NCBI RefSeq assembly: GCF_038007465.1
Contig: NZ_JBBOXF010000001.1
Location: 2,119,001-2,183,000, forward strand
From: Sporosarcina sp. FSL K6-1508
GTDB taxonomy: Bacteria; Bacillota; Bacilli; Bacillales_A; Planococcaceae
DNA: 64,000 nt
Direction of reading: 5' to 3'
Both the position numbers and the translations under genes were made by a program. This document shows, in pieces, positions 35,980 through 45,537 of the stretch. Under the pieces are notes generated by a model. The model was not told the DNA's origin and did no database searches. It was given only the letters and a program-made list of their open reading frames with translations. Positions within the stretch are counted from its first letter, which is position 1, and the number at the start of each line of letters is the position of its first letter.

Positions 35980-36020
35980 TAAAGTCCTATTTCACTTAAC
36001 TGTGTGAAATAGGACTTTTC
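35980..36020 (+). terminator. Terminator of the racemase-GNAT unit
   Basis: AAAGTCCTATTTCAC pairs perfectly with GTGAAATAGGACTTT, followed by TTC. Confidence 0.8.
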
Positions 36021-36164
36021 GGTGGAGAAAGTTATTAATTATGACTGGTATTGATGTCGTTTGTGAATAAAAGTACCTATTAAGTAGTTTATTATATCTT
36101 ACAACTATACGCCTATATTTTATTGAGATATACTAATGAAGGGTTTAAAAGTAGGAGGGACATC

Positions 36165-37856
36165 ATGAAATTCACAGTGGGGAAAAAAATATGGAGCGGA
36201 TTCTTAGCAGTGCTTCTTTTAATGGTAATTATCGGAGCAGCTAGTTTTTGGTCGCTTTCTAAAATGAATGATGAGTATCGACATATGTTGGAGGATCAAA
36301 TAGCAAAGACGGTATTGCTTGAAAAAATATCATCTACGCAGTATAAGAGCTCAAATGATGTACGGGGCTTTTTATTGTTTAAGGAAGTTTCATATCTGAA
36401 GAATCGGGCGATGTTGAGTGAAGACTTTGATAGTCAATGGGGAAGATTAGAAAAAATGTCACGAACGGATTCAGAACGGATATTGCTAGAGGAATTAAAA
36501 GAGGCACGTACAAGTTATATGGAAAGCACTGATATGGCTATAAGTGAATTTGATAATGGCGACCAAGAAAAAGCATTAAATATTGCATCTGATGCCACTA
36601 TTTTTCAAGCGTTAATCATGGAGAAAATTGAAGAACTGATTGTGTTCCAAGGCGAGCAAACGGATCAGGCAGATCAAGGAATTCAAAATTTAATGAAAGA
36701 TACACGTGTGTTAACGTCTGGATTGATCGCTATTGCCGTTCTTGTGAGCATCGCGGTTGCCCTTGTGATTAGTCGTAGCATCGCACGCCCAGTTGGAAAA
36801 ATGACAACAGCGCTAACTGAAATTGCAGATGGCAATCTTGCGATAGAACCGGTAACTATTCGTAATAAGGATGAGATTGGCGATATGGCCACTGCACTGA
36901 ATAGTATGGCTGGTGATCTGCGTGGTATTATCAAGCGAGCGAATGATTCCGCTGTTCAACTCGCAGTACAGGCGGAAGAGTTATCCGCAAGCTCAGAAGA
37001 AAGTCTTGCAGCTTCTGAAATGGTTGCAGAAATTTCGGAACGTAATCTTGCAGGAAGTGAATCTCAAGTAATAATTGTCAATGAAACAGTCATCGCTTTG
37101 AAAGAAATGGTAACGGGTATCGATAGGATTACGGAAGATAATGAAGCAATGCTGCTTTCATCAGAGGATGTCGCACGTTTGGTTGAAGAGGGTGCATCAC
37201 TTATGGAGGATGTTACCGGCCAAATGACTATTATTAATACAACAATTGGTCAGTCAGCAACAATAATGACGGATATGGCTAGTCGCTCTGAAGAAATTCG
37301 GAAAGTAACATCTCTGATCACCGATATCTCTGATCAGACCAATTTGTTGGCGCTTAATGCAGCAATAGAGGCGGCCCGCGCTGGAGAACACGGTAAAGGT
37401 TTTGCGGTTGTAGCGGAAGAAGTGCGCCATCTCGCCGAGCAGTCGAAACAGTCTGCGGGAGAGATTGGACAGATGATTGACGCAATGATTGGTAACGTAG
37501 GCCAAGCAGTTTCCAGTACAGAAGATGGCAATCGCCGTGTTGAAGAAGGGCTTGCGGTGACAGAGCGCACACGAGCCGTGTTCAATAAGATTGAACAAGC
37601 GGCGGGAGACGTTGGTGAAAAAGTTGCTACTGTTTCTGCGGCAATTGAACAAATCCGGACGATGACAGATGAAGTGTCGGATCGGTCGTCAAAAGTGCAA
37701 GAATTGGCTATGCAATCTTCTGAAGAAGCACAGTCAACGAGTGCAGCAACAGAAGAGCAGCTAGCTGCGAATGAAGAGATTTCTTCAAGTTCACAATTAC
37801 TTGCCGAGTTATCAGAACAACTTCAAAAGGATATGGGACAATTTAAAGTTGAATAA
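36165..37856 (+). CDS. Methyl-accepting chemotaxis protein with four-helix-bundle sensor
   Basis: About 563 residues. TM1 (about 9-29, GFLAVLLLMVIIGAASFWSL), an extracellular helical 4HB_MCP domain (about 30-175), TM2 (about 185-205, LIAIAVLVSIAVALVIS), HAMP (SIARPVGKMTTALTEIADGNL in part), then the signalling coiled coil with tip NLLALNAAIEAARAGEHGKGF in part. It relays an unknown signal to CheA/CheW. An earlier ATG (36123) lacks a ribosome site; GTAGGAGGG stands before the ATG at 36165. Single gene. Confidence 0.88.
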   Translation: MKFTVGKKIWSGFLAVLLLMVIIGAASFWSLSKMNDEYRHMLEDQIAKTVLLEKISSTQYKSSNDVRGFLLFKEVSYLKNRAMLSEDFDSQWGRLEKMSRTDSERILLEELKEARTSYMESTDMAISEFDNGDQEKALNIASDATIFQALIMEKIEELIVFQGEQTDQADQGIQNLMKDTRVLTSGLIAIAVLVSIAVALVISRSIARPVGKMTTALTEIADGNLAIEPVTIRNKDEIGDMATALNSMAGDLRGIIKRANDSAVQLAVQAEELSASSEESLAASEMVAEISERNLAGSESQVIIVNETVIALKEMVTGIDRITEDNEAMLLSSEDVARLVEEGASLMEDVTGQMTIINTTIGQSATIMTDMASRSEEIRKVTSLITDISDQTNLLALNAAIEAARAGEHGKGFAVVAEEVRHLAEQSKQSAGEIGQMIDAMIGNVGQAVSSTEDGNRRVEEGLAVTERTRAVFNKIEQAAGDVGEKVATVSAAIEQIRTMTDEVSDRSSKVQELAMQSSEEAQSTSAATEEQLAANEEISSSSQLLAELSEQLQKDMGQFKVE

Positions 37857-37866
37857 GCTAGAAGGA

Positions 37867-37904
37867 AAACAAGCTGATTGCCAAGTGCAATCAGCTTGTT
37901 TTAC
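37867..37904. terminator. Terminator after the second chemoreceptor
   Basis: AAACAAGCTGATTG pairs with CAATCAGCTTGTTT, flanked by T residues; it may also stop the small gene on the minus strand. Confidence 0.8.
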
Positions 37905-37917
37905 GCGTTATGCTATT

Positions 37918-38142
37918 TTACATGGAGACAAGATACTTGTGCATGTTATCCGCTACACTGGATTCAACTTGTCCTAATTGTTCTTTCTCAATTTTATTTA
38001 ATGGGTGTGGGTTGAACCAGTTGATAACCCCTTCATGATAGATTCCCTGAAAATCATTACCTTTATAGTTCAATGAAAATGAAAAACGCTCATTAACTTG
38101 GTTCTGGAATAACGCTTTTGTAATCTGAAATTGTTTTAACAT
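37918..38142 (-). CDS. Small YheE-like (DUF5342-type) protein
   Basis: 74 residues, soluble. The core FQGIYHEGVINWFNPHPLNKIEKEQL is shared with the next two loci. It resembles Bacillus YheE, a small protein of unknown function often found in Bacillales. ATG preceded by CGGAGG with 8-base spacing. It is one of three related units in a row on the minus strand. Confidence 0.65.
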   Translation of the reverse strand: MLKQFQITKALFQNQVNERFSFSLNYKGNDFQGIYHEGVINWFNPHPLNKIEKEQLGQVESSVADNMHKYLVSM

Positions 38143-38238
38143 AATTATAGCCTCCGTTTTTTTAGTTTGTTCTTTAAAAAGTCTTAATACGATTTTGCTG
38201 AGAAAGTGTATTTGCTTTTGAGTTGATCACCAAGCTTG

Positions 38239-38427
38239 TTAAATGAAGTTGTGCATTTTTGCATTTGCTTTGATTCTAGCATTTTGTAATTGTCGTATTT
38301 CATGTTTGCTTAATGGGTTTGGGTTAAACCAGTTGGTGACTGCATTTTGGGAGAGCCAAGAAAGATCTTTCCCTTGGAAATTTAAAGATACCCATTCATG
38401 AATTCGTTTTTGAAGTTTAGTTAACAT
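38239..38427 (-). CDS. Small YheE-like protein, paralogue 2
   Basis: 62 residues: MLTKLQKRIHEWVSLNF, then NAVTNWFNPNPLSKHEIRQLQ, aligning with VINWFNPHPLNKIEKEQL of paralogue 1. The ORF extends to an ATG at 38442, but TGGAGG follows that ATG and serves the ATG at 38427. Its upstream DNA (38502-38582) is duplicated at 38754-38833. Function unknown. Confidence 0.6.
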   Translation of the reverse strand: MLTKLQKRIHEWVSLNFQGKDLSWLSQNAVTNWFNPNPLSKHEIRQLQNARIKANAKMHNFI

Positions 38428-38501
38428 AGTGGTGGCCTCCATTTTTTAGTTTATAGAACGGTTTTTACTGCTTGGTTATTTCGCGGCAAGCTTGACGTTA
38501 T

Positions 38502-38582
38502 GCGTTCAACCTGCTCTGCTTATATAGAATAACGTTTCTAAATTACAGGGAGATGTGACGAAGATGAGAGTTTGATGAGAAA
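38502..38582 (-). repeat. Duplicated upstream region, copy 1
   Basis: Shares with 38754-38833 the blocks GCGTTCAACCTG, TAGAATAACG and a 29-base identical stretch around TGTGACGAAGATGAGAG. It lies upstream of paralogue 2, so it probably includes its promoter. Confidence 0.7.
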
Positions 38583-38750
38583 GCACCTTTTTAATTTAAA
38601 GTTGAACAAAGCTTTATAAAAAAACATGGCCATTCTATCGGTGACGGTGTACTCAAGTTGTCGTAATTGCTTAGTATTAAGTTCATTTAATGTCTGTGGA
38701 ATAAATCGGTTGCTAACACCTTTGTGATAGAGCCCTTGAAAAACGCTCAT
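38538..38750 (-). pseudogene. Degenerate YheE-like paralogue 3
   Basis: The open frame begins MSVFQGLYHKGVSNRFIPQTLNELNTKQL (in part), matching FQGIYHEGVINWFNPHPLNKIEKEQL of paralogue 1. The N-terminal third is missing, there is no ribosome site, and the C-terminus runs on into the upstream region of paralogue 2. The bases before it (AATGAGCGTTTTT) match those coding NERFS in paralogue 1, which indicates an internal deletion of roughly 30 bases with a frame change. Confidence 0.6.
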
Positions 38751-38753
38751 TTA

Positions 38754-38833
38754 GCGTTCAACCTGTCCTACTAATTAGAATAACGATTCTTTGTTAAAGG
38801 ACAATGTGACGAAGATGAGAGTTTGATGAGAAA
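38754..38833 (-). repeat. Duplicated upstream region, copy 2
   Basis: Partner of 38502-38582; stands upstream of the broken paralogue 3. The rest of the gap to 39266 holds a 10-bp hairpin (TCAACCGAAC with GTTCGGTTGA, 38954-38981) and GC-richer DNA that may be a decayed dispersed repeat. Confidence 0.7.
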
Positions 38834-39266
38834 CAGGGGTTTGTTCATTTTCAAAAGGAAATCATCGTCTAGTTAATTTGAGGAAAGGATTTTCTTTAAT
38901 AACGCTTCGACGCACTTGGGATGCTTTCCGCCATAAGCCTGACTGCCTCGCTATCAACCGAACAGCAAAGGGTTCGGTTGATATAATTTTCGTGCACTTT
39001 ACAGAAATTAAACAAGTGAATACCAGGTTAGAATTCTAAAGTGCGTTGGTAAATACTTCTACTTGGAGAGACTCCAGCTGCCCCTTGTAAGGTGTCGCCG
39101 CTCAGTTTCTGGACTGTGTTCATTCCTGCTTTGAATCATTTTGTAATATTAAGAATATGGATTGCGCTGACCCAGCAACAGTGATAGTATGGAATACTGT
39201 TCAAAATTTCTGAACTTCATAACTATAGAAATCATAGGACGCAAATACGTAAAATGGAGGACCTGT

Positions 39267-41489
39267 ATGATGCAGAAACATCCTGATTTCGAATTTGAAA
39301 TGGAACGCCTCGAGTACACAAAACAGTACATGCAAAAACTTTTGGAAGAATCACTTCGTGACGTAAAATCCTCTCAAGACCAGATTCGTCAGTCAATGGC
39401 CGATTTAGATTATTTGGACTCCAGTTTAAGCTACATCAATATTTTGACCAACGCCCGTTTTTTTGAAATGGCCCGCTCTCAAAAAGAGGGGTTGGAAGCC
39501 ATTCAGCAAAAACCCTATTTCGCCCGCATTCATTTCCAAAAGGAAGATGAGGCGGATGAGCTGCTCTATATCGGTAAGACCTCATTATTTCACCGTGAAA
39601 CACAGGAGCCAATCATTGTGGACTGGCGTTCTCCTGTCGCGAATGTTTATTACGACGGAAGGCTTGGCAATCTCTCCTATAAAGTGCGTGATGAAGAGTT
39701 CGAAGGCCATCTGTATTCAAAACGGCAATATAGGATTGAAAACGGAGACCTTCTTGATATCCGTGACGTCGACCTTACGACCAATGATGAACTTCTTCAG
39801 GAAGCGCTCGCTGGTAAGGCAGATACGAGACTGACTGAAATTGTGTCAACCATTCAAGCTGAACAAAATGCGATCATTCGTGCAAATTTGAAACAACCTA
39901 TTATTGTACAAGGGGCCGCTGGGAGTGGAAAGACGACGATTGCTCTTCACCGTATTTCCTATTTCCTCTACACAATGGGAGAAAACTTCCCCTCTGATAA
40001 ACTGATGATTTTAGCACCAAGTAAATTGTTCATGGACTATATTGCTGATGTATTGCCAGAACTTGGGGTGGGTCGTATCTGCCAGACGACCTATACTGAA
40101 TATGTCTTAAGTGCAACAGGATTGAAAATGAAACTGACCGATCCAGACGCTAAGTTGGAACAACTGACAGAATCAGATATGCTGAATTCCAATTTGCTTT
40201 TTGTAACACGCGTGAAGGGCTCCCTTCAATATAGAGAGATTATGCGTAGCTATGTAAGTAAACTAGAACTAGATATGGCACAGTTATTTGATGATGTCCA
40301 TATTGAAAAGTACAGGATTATAAAAGCATCCCGTTTGAAACAGCTATTTCTGAAAGAGTTTTCATATATGCCAGTCGAAAAAAGACTAGATAGAATTAAA
40401 ATTATCATTCAAAGCGACGTCAAGCGGAAACGAAAACAACTGATGGATATGCTAAGGGAAAAATACGATGCCGCACTTGATAAAGCATTATATGGTATAA
40501 AAGATGATGAAAAAAGGAAACTGAAGCTGACAAGAATTTTGGAGGAACGAGACGAGAGGTTACCTGCGATTGAAAAGGAAGGTAAAACGGCGGCATCCGT
40601 TTACATGCGCAAATTCAAAAAGTACAATGTAAAGAAACTCTATCGAGACTGGTTAACAAACAGCGAATTGCAAAACGAGCTTGCTGAAGAATGGTCCGAG
40701 CATGAAAGGGATGCATTTTTTAAGGCCCATGAGAAAGAAGCCTGGGAAGTCGAGGATTTAGCCGCCCTTTATTACTTGCATGCCTTACTGAAAGGTGTTG
40801 CGGATAACTGGAAGATGAGAGTGGTCTTCATTGATGAAGTACAGGATTACAGCGAGTTTCAGCTCGCTTCATTACAAGATGGGCTCGAGACGGATATGTT
40901 TACGATGGTCGGAGATTTGGCGCAGGGAATCCATAGCTATAGATCGTTAACTTCATGGGAACCAATAAGGGCGCTATTCCCGCGAGCGACATATACGACG
41001 CTTCAAAAAAGCTACCGAACGACGATTGAAATAATGAATCTGGCAAATAAGGTATTGGCCCAAATGGATGAGGACTTACCGCTAGTAGAACCGGTCGTCC
41101 GTCATGGGAGAGAACCGGAATTCTATGAAATGCATGCTTTTGATGCCGCTAAAATGGGAGCGATTTATAAGGGGATCATCGATCGCGGACATAAATCGGT
41201 TGCGCTTATCTGCAAAACACGGAAGGATGCGAAGAAGATTCATGCCTATTTGGAGGAGTTCGGTCTGTCTGTCCAATTACTCGGAGATCAATCGGGAATC
41301 AGTGAACACGGTTTATTGATTGTGCCTAGTCATTTAGCGAAAGGATTGGAATTCGATGCGGTCATTGTCACGGCATTCGACGAGCCGTTCCGCGATCATC
41401 CAATCGACCGAAAGTTGCTCTACGTAGCAATGACAAGACCAATGCATGAACTGCATATTGTAGGGGAGACAGTGGAATTGCCTAGGTGA
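39267..41489 (+). CDS. helD: HelD, RNA polymerase recycling helicase-like ATPase
   Basis: About 740 residues (Bacillus HelD 774). An N-terminal coiled-coil arm (about 1-95, QKHPDFEFEMERLEYTKQYM in part) would insert into the polymerase secondary channel. The UvrD-like core has Walker A GAAGSGKTTIALHR (about 217-230), VVFIDEVQDYS (motif II), GDLAQGIHSY, QKSYRTT and VAMTRPMHELHIV. HelD releases stalled RNA polymerase using ATP. An in-frame ATG at 39189 lacks a ribosome site; TGGAGG precedes the ATG at 39267. Single gene. Confidence 0.9.
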   Translation: MMQKHPDFEFEMERLEYTKQYMQKLLEESLRDVKSSQDQIRQSMADLDYLDSSLSYINILTNARFFEMARSQKEGLEAIQQKPYFARIHFQKEDEADELLYIGKTSLFHRETQEPIIVDWRSPVANVYYDGRLGNLSYKVRDEEFEGHLYSKRQYRIENGDLLDIRDVDLTTNDELLQEALAGKADTRLTEIVSTIQAEQNAIIRANLKQPIIVQGAAGSGKTTIALHRISYFLYTMGENFPSDKLMILAPSKLFMDYIADVLPELGVGRICQTTYTEYVLSATGLKMKLTDPDAKLEQLTESDMLNSNLLFVTRVKGSLQYREIMRSYVSKLELDMAQLFDDVHIEKYRIIKASRLKQLFLKEFSYMPVEKRLDRIKIIIQSDVKRKRKQLMDMLREKYDAALDKALYGIKDDEKRKLKLTRILEERDERLPAIEKEGKTAASVYMRKFKKYNVKKLYRDWLTNSELQNELAEEWSEHERDAFFKAHEKEAWEVEDLAALYYLHALLKGVADNWKMRVVFIDEVQDYSEFQLASLQDGLETDMFTMVGDLAQGIHSYRSLTSWEPIRALFPRATYTTLQKSYRTTIEIMNLANKVLAQMDEDLPLVEPVVRHGREPEFYEMHAFDAAKMGAIYKGIIDRGHKSVALICKTRKDAKKIHAYLEEFGLSVQLLGDQSGISEHGLLIVPSHLAKGLEFDAVIVTAFDEPFRDHPIDRKLLYVAMTRPMHELHIVGETVELPR

Positions 41490-41544
41490 CAGTCACCACT
41501 ACAAATCGAAAACTATTCTGAATTATTTTTATGGGAGGTTTGCA

Positions 41545-41991
41545 ATGTTAGTTTTTAAACAGTTTTTAGAGATTCCCGAAGATAAAATCATTACTGGGAT
41601 TTTACAATTACATGAAGTTATTTTCAAAGATTCCAAAACATTAGTGGAGAAAATAAAGGGAAAACCAAAAGTTATAATTAATGTAGCTTTAGATCAATCA
41701 ACAGTGGTCGGTTATAAAATAGGTTACGAGCTTGACTCAAATACGTATTATAGTTGGTACGGAGCGGTTCATGAAGAATATAGAGGTAGAGGAATCGCAT
41801 CGATGCTAATGGAGCAGCAGCATCATTTAGTAGGAGAATTGGGCTATCAAATTGTTCAAACAAAGACACGAAATATGTGGCGAAGTATGCTCATCCTTAA
41901 CATTAAAAATGGTTTTGACATAGTGGAAACATTCAAGGATGATGAAGGAATTCATAGAATTGTGTTGGAGAAAAAATTGGCTATAAAATAA
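41545..41991 (+). CDS. GNAT-family acetyltransferase
   Basis: 148 residues, a single GNAT domain: VVGYKIGYELDSNTYYSWYGAVHEEYRGRGIASMLMEQQH (in part) holds the acetyl-CoA loop RGRGIA, then QTKTRNMWRSMLILNIKNGFDIVE. The substrate is unknown; RimI-like or small-molecule acetylation are both possible. GGGAGG lies before the ATG. It follows helD after a 55-bp gap without an evident terminator, so read-through is possible. Confidence 0.8.
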   Translation: MLVFKQFLEIPEDKIITGILQLHEVIFKDSKTLVEKIKGKPKVIINVALDQSTVVGYKIGYELDSNTYYSWYGAVHEEYRGRGIASMLMEQQHHLVGELGYQIVQTKTRNMWRSMLILNIKNGFDIVETFKDDEGIHRIVLEKKLAIK

Positions 41992-42143
41992 GTGATTGCC
42001 AACGGACCATCAAACGAGCGGTAACAGAAATATGAAATCGATGGACGGGATTCGATTGATGAATTCAGTTTCGCTTACTTTACAAAGCTCAGATGCCTGC
42101 AACATAACAGATAGGGTAACTACTTCAATTACATAGACTCCAA

Positions 42144-42181
42144 CAAAAAAACAGCCAAATAAGAAAATGGCTGTTTTTTGT
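42144..42181. terminator. Bidirectional terminator between GNAT gene and zwf
   Basis: AAACAGCCA pairs with TGGCTGTTT, with runs of A on one side and T on the other. It serves zwf on the minus strand. Confidence 0.85.
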
Positions 42182-42212
42182 TTCAAGTTCAATTAGTTAT
42201 ACTTTAATTGTT

Positions 42213-43736
42213 TTACCACCATTTAAATTGATCATTCTGTAACAGTTGGCAAGCGGCTTCCGGTCCGGTTGAACCGGCCGGGTAAGGATATAAAGGCAAT
42301 GTATTCTCTTGAAACGCTTCTAATATTGGTTGAATCCATTTCCAAGATAATTCAACTTCTTTCCAATTGGCAAAAAATGTTGCATTACCGCGTATTGCAT
42401 CAAACAGAAGAAGTTCATAAGCTTCTGGCTGATCCTCCGACCTGGTGAAGAAATTGATGAAAGCAGGCTCAAACTGTTTATTAGAAGGATTTTTCATATT
42501 CACTCTTAAAGAAATACCTTCATTCGGGCTGATTTCGACTATCAATAAGTTTGGAATTATCCCGTCAGTTGGGGGGACGTCTGTTTCTTTTACCTTATTC
42601 TTAAACTCGATGACAATCTTGGTGGATTTCGTACCTATCCGTTTTCCAGTACGTATATAAAAGGGAATTCCGCTCCAAGTTGGGTTATCAATATATAACC
42701 GAGCTGCGAAATAAGTATCATTCATTGAGGAAGCATCAACCCCAGGCTCCTCTGTATAACCAACGACTGGAGTATCAAAGATTTCCCCTGAATCATATTG
42801 ACCGCGCACAACGTCTCGTGCTATATCTTCTTTATGGATAGGTCGAAGAGCTTCCATGATGCTAACTTTCTGTTCCCGAATTTCTTCGGCTGTATTTTTT
42901 TCTGGAAGATGCAATGCTGTCATCATTACTAATTGAAGAAGGTGATTCTGCACCATATCCCGAATTGAGCCTGCTTGATCGTAATAATCGGCACGTGCTT
43001 CTACTCCTACCGTTTCACATGCTGTAATTTGTACATTAGCAATTCGTTTATGATCTAATAAGGATTTAAATACGGGATTTGCAAATTCAATAGTTTCAAG
43101 ATTTTGGACCATAGGTTTTCCGAGATAGTGGTCGATTCTATAAATTTCCTCATCACTGAAAGCGTTGTTCAAACTCGTGTTCAATTGGCGTGCCGACTTT
43201 AGGTCGCTTCCAAACGGTTTCTCGACAATAAGTCGTTTCCAACCTTTCGATTGACTTATTCCGCTTGTATTAAGACCTGCTGTAATTACATCAACCAGAT
43301 TTGGTGCAACCGATAAATAGAAGAAACGATTTTCCGGTAAGCTTAATTCTATTTCTCTATTACGAATAAGTTCATGCAGGTTTTGATAGGAATCATTTTT
43401 TGTCGCATCAAATGTACAGTAACGAAATTTAGTTAAAAAATCATCCAATCCAGTAGTTTGAAGAGGTCTTCTACAATATACTTTGAGTGCGCGTTCGACT
43501 TTTGATTGAAAATCTTCATGTGAAAAATAGCTTCTTCCTAAACCAATTATAGAGAGGGAATTCGGCAATTTTCCATCGAGATACAAATTATATAAAGCTG
43601 GAAATAATTTACGTTGTGCTAAGTCTCCAGTCGCTCCAAATAAAACAAAGGTCATGTCTTCCAATGACCATTCTGTTTGGAAATCCTTTACCTGATTTTT
43701 TACATTTAATTCATCTGAGGGTATGTCGATAGCCAT
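42213..43736 (-). CDS. zwf: Glucose-6-phosphate 1-dehydrogenase
   Basis: 507 residues. The N-terminal NADP motif is FGATGDLAQRKLFPALYNLY (in part; GATGDLAxRK), and the active-site motif is RIDHYLGKPMVQNL (about residue 200), where Lys and His act on glucose 6-phosphate. VEKPFGSDL is also diagnostic. It makes 6-phosphogluconolactone and NADPH at the head of the pentose phosphate pathway. GGAGG lies 9 bases before the ATG. No gnd or pgl gene is adjacent. Confidence 0.95.
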   Translation of the reverse strand: MAIDIPSDELNVKNQVKDFQTEWSLEDMTFVLFGATGDLAQRKLFPALYNLYLDGKLPNSLSIIGLGRSYFSHEDFQSKVERALKVYCRRPLQTTGLDDFLTKFRYCTFDATKNDSYQNLHELIRNREIELSLPENRFFYLSVAPNLVDVITAGLNTSGISQSKGWKRLIVEKPFGSDLKSARQLNTSLNNAFSDEEIYRIDHYLGKPMVQNLETIEFANPVFKSLLDHKRIANVQITACETVGVEARADYYDQAGSIRDMVQNHLLQLVMMTALHLPEKNTAEEIREQKVSIMEALRPIHKEDIARDVVRGQYDSGEIFDTPVVGYTEEPGVDASSMNDTYFAARLYIDNPTWSGIPFYIRTGKRIGTKSTKIVIEFKNKVKETDVPPTDGIIPNLLIVEISPNEGISLRVNMKNPSNKQFEPAFINFFTRSEDQPEAYELLLFDAIRGNATFFANWKEVELSWKWIQPILEAFQENTLPLYPYPAGSTGPEAACQLLQNDQFKWW

Positions 43737-43810
43737 TTTCCGTTTCCTCCAATATAAAAAATAATTTCTTTTTATAGATCTGAGTTGATTTCATAATTCC
43801 TATCCCTTTA

Positions 43811-45286
43811 GTATCAAGGGTTTCAATTCAATAAAAATGAGGCACCTCCCCAAATCCGGTATAATGGTAGCGACTAAACAACCTAACCGAGTGGAGTGAA
43901 TGCCTCATGACTATTATAAAACAAATTAGCCTGTTTGACATCCAACAATTATTCGAAATGGAAAGTTCGTACCGTTTTGAAGCGATTTTTTCCACTTTCG
44001 ATGTGCAACCAATCTTTCATCTGTTTTCTAAAAAGACGCTGCGTGGTGCTCCGCGTGAATGTAATTATGGTGCGATGATTCAATCATTGATAATTCGTAT
44101 TGTAGAACGTATCCCAACCGTAAAGGATTTAATAAAACGGTTAGTCAACGATCCTTTATTCCGTCTAGATTGCGGGTTTCTTGTCTCAGATTCTGTACCT
44201 TCAGAGGCATCTTATTCACGTATGATCGGTGTAATTAGTCAGTCTGATGTGCTTGATAACATGCAGGATGAACTGATTCAAATGGTCTTTTTAGAAGGCT
44301 TTCTTTGCGATGAACACCTTGCCTTTGATGCCACGCATTTCGAAGCACGTGACGCTTCAAAACCTTCTGAGAAAAAAGAGGCTAAGCCGCCGAAGAAACG
44401 TGGACGTAAAGCAAAAGAAGAACAGGCAGCTTGGCTCGCTGAACAAGCAGAAATCGAAGCGAATTTAACAACCTACGAAAAGAAATTGGAAGCCCAGTTG
44501 TCGATTTCAGCTGAAACACTTTGGCAGGACATACCGATTGAGCCGAAGTGGGGCATCAAGAAAAATAGTGACGGGAAAAATATGTTCTGGTACGGCTTTA
44601 AGGGACATCTGGCTGTTTCATCGAAAAGCCAGTATATTGTAGGGCGCCTTATGTCGTCGGGTAATTTATCTGACAGTAAAGCGGCCATTCCACTGCTAAA
44701 AAAGGTAGCTACCCTTTTGCCAAAACATTTTACGACAGCGCTATTCGATGCGGGTTATGATTATGAATCGATCTATAAACAAGCACTAGCGCAAACGATG
44801 CGTGTCGTGATTCCATACAATGTTCGAAATGAAGGCGAATATATAGGATTCGATGAACACTTTCGCCCAACTTGTGTACGTGAGCATAGCTACTGTTACG
44901 ACAGCTTCGATGAAAAATACCATACATTAAAATTTACCCGCCCGAAAGAATGCATAACATGTCCATTGAGAGAGGATTCACTCTGTCAAAAGGTGTTCAA
45001 AATCAAATGTGAAGCGGATATTCGAAAATACACGTATCCAGCACGTGGCTCAGAATTATGGAAGAAACTTTATAAAGAACGTACCGCAGTAGAACGCGTC
45101 AACGCCTATTTAAAAGAATACTTTCAATTGAACAACGTCCGTCACCGAACAGGTAAAAAAGCAAAACTGCACTTCAACCTTGTGACGTTTATTTATAATG
45201 CCTGCAAATTGGCTGTCGATCGAATGGATGCCTTATTACAAACAAAAAGTAAAGCGGCTTAATTTTTAAAAGCATAAATTTTGATA
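43811..45286 (+). mobile_element. IS1182-type insertion sequence
   Basis: A single transposase gene with its own promoter-like region. The likely ends carry only a short inverted repeat (GTATCAA at 43811-43817 and TTGATAC at 45280-45286), so the boundaries are tentative. No clear target duplication is seen. It lies between zwf and the cyclase-family gene. Confidence 0.5.
43907..45262 (+). CDS. IS1182-family transposase
   Basis: 451 residues. The N-terminal DUF772 domain (FSKKTLRGAPRECNYGAMIQSLIIRIVERIP in parts), then a DDE catalytic domain with first Asp in AFDATHFEARD and second in TALFDAGYDYE, and late Glu in RTAVERVNAYLKEYF. A lysine-rich insert (KKEAKPPKKRGRKAKEEQ) and a Cys cluster (CITCPLREDSLC) are typical of IS1182 relatives. 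The frame is intact, so the element may be active. Confidence 0.88.
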   Translation: MTIIKQISLFDIQQLFEMESSYRFEAIFSTFDVQPIFHLFSKKTLRGAPRECNYGAMIQSLIIRIVERIPTVKDLIKRLVNDPLFRLDCGFLVSDSVPSEASYSRMIGVISQSDVLDNMQDELIQMVFLEGFLCDEHLAFDATHFEARDASKPSEKKEAKPPKKRGRKAKEEQAAWLAEQAEIEANLTTYEKKLEAQLSISAETLWQDIPIEPKWGIKKNSDGKNMFWYGFKGHLAVSSKSQYIVGRLMSSGNLSDSKAAIPLLKKVATLLPKHFTTALFDAGYDYESIYKQALAQTMRVVIPYNVRNEGEYIGFDEHFRPTCVREHSYCYDSFDEKYHTLKFTRPKECITCPLREDSLCQKVFKIKCEADIRKYTYPARGSELWKKLYKERTAVERVNAYLKEYFQLNNVRHRTGKKAKLHFNLVTFIYNACKLAVDRMDALLQTKSKAA

Positions 45287-45537
45287 CGGGAGAAGTCTAA
45301 GCTCTTGAAAAAGATGATTTATGAAATTGATTCATCTGAATGACAATTGCAACTATTTTAAGTATATCATTAATCGGAGCATCGTTCTAAGGCAATAAAT
45401 GAAATGAAAAATGGTTTTATTAGGACTCTTGATTGAATTGTTGGATAATTAAAGTAATTTTACTAGACTGCTGACTAAAAAACATGCGAGGATAGCTTTA
45501 TAGATGAACAATAAAAGATAAAGGATGGGTTGATAAA

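Noticed and set aside
38954..38981. Hairpin TCAACCGAAC/GTTCGGTTGA as a terminator
   Set aside because: No T tract follows on either strand and no gene ends nearby.
38880..39100. Third copy of the MITE-like repeat
   Set aside because: Some GC-rich words recall the core (GCTTTCCGCC, GCCTGACTGCCTCG), but neither terminal inverted repeat is present.
42010..42192. A 60-codon minus-strand frame with a hydrophobic start
   Set aside because: Its first codons are formed by the bidirectional terminator between the GNAT gene and zwf, and it has no ribosome site.
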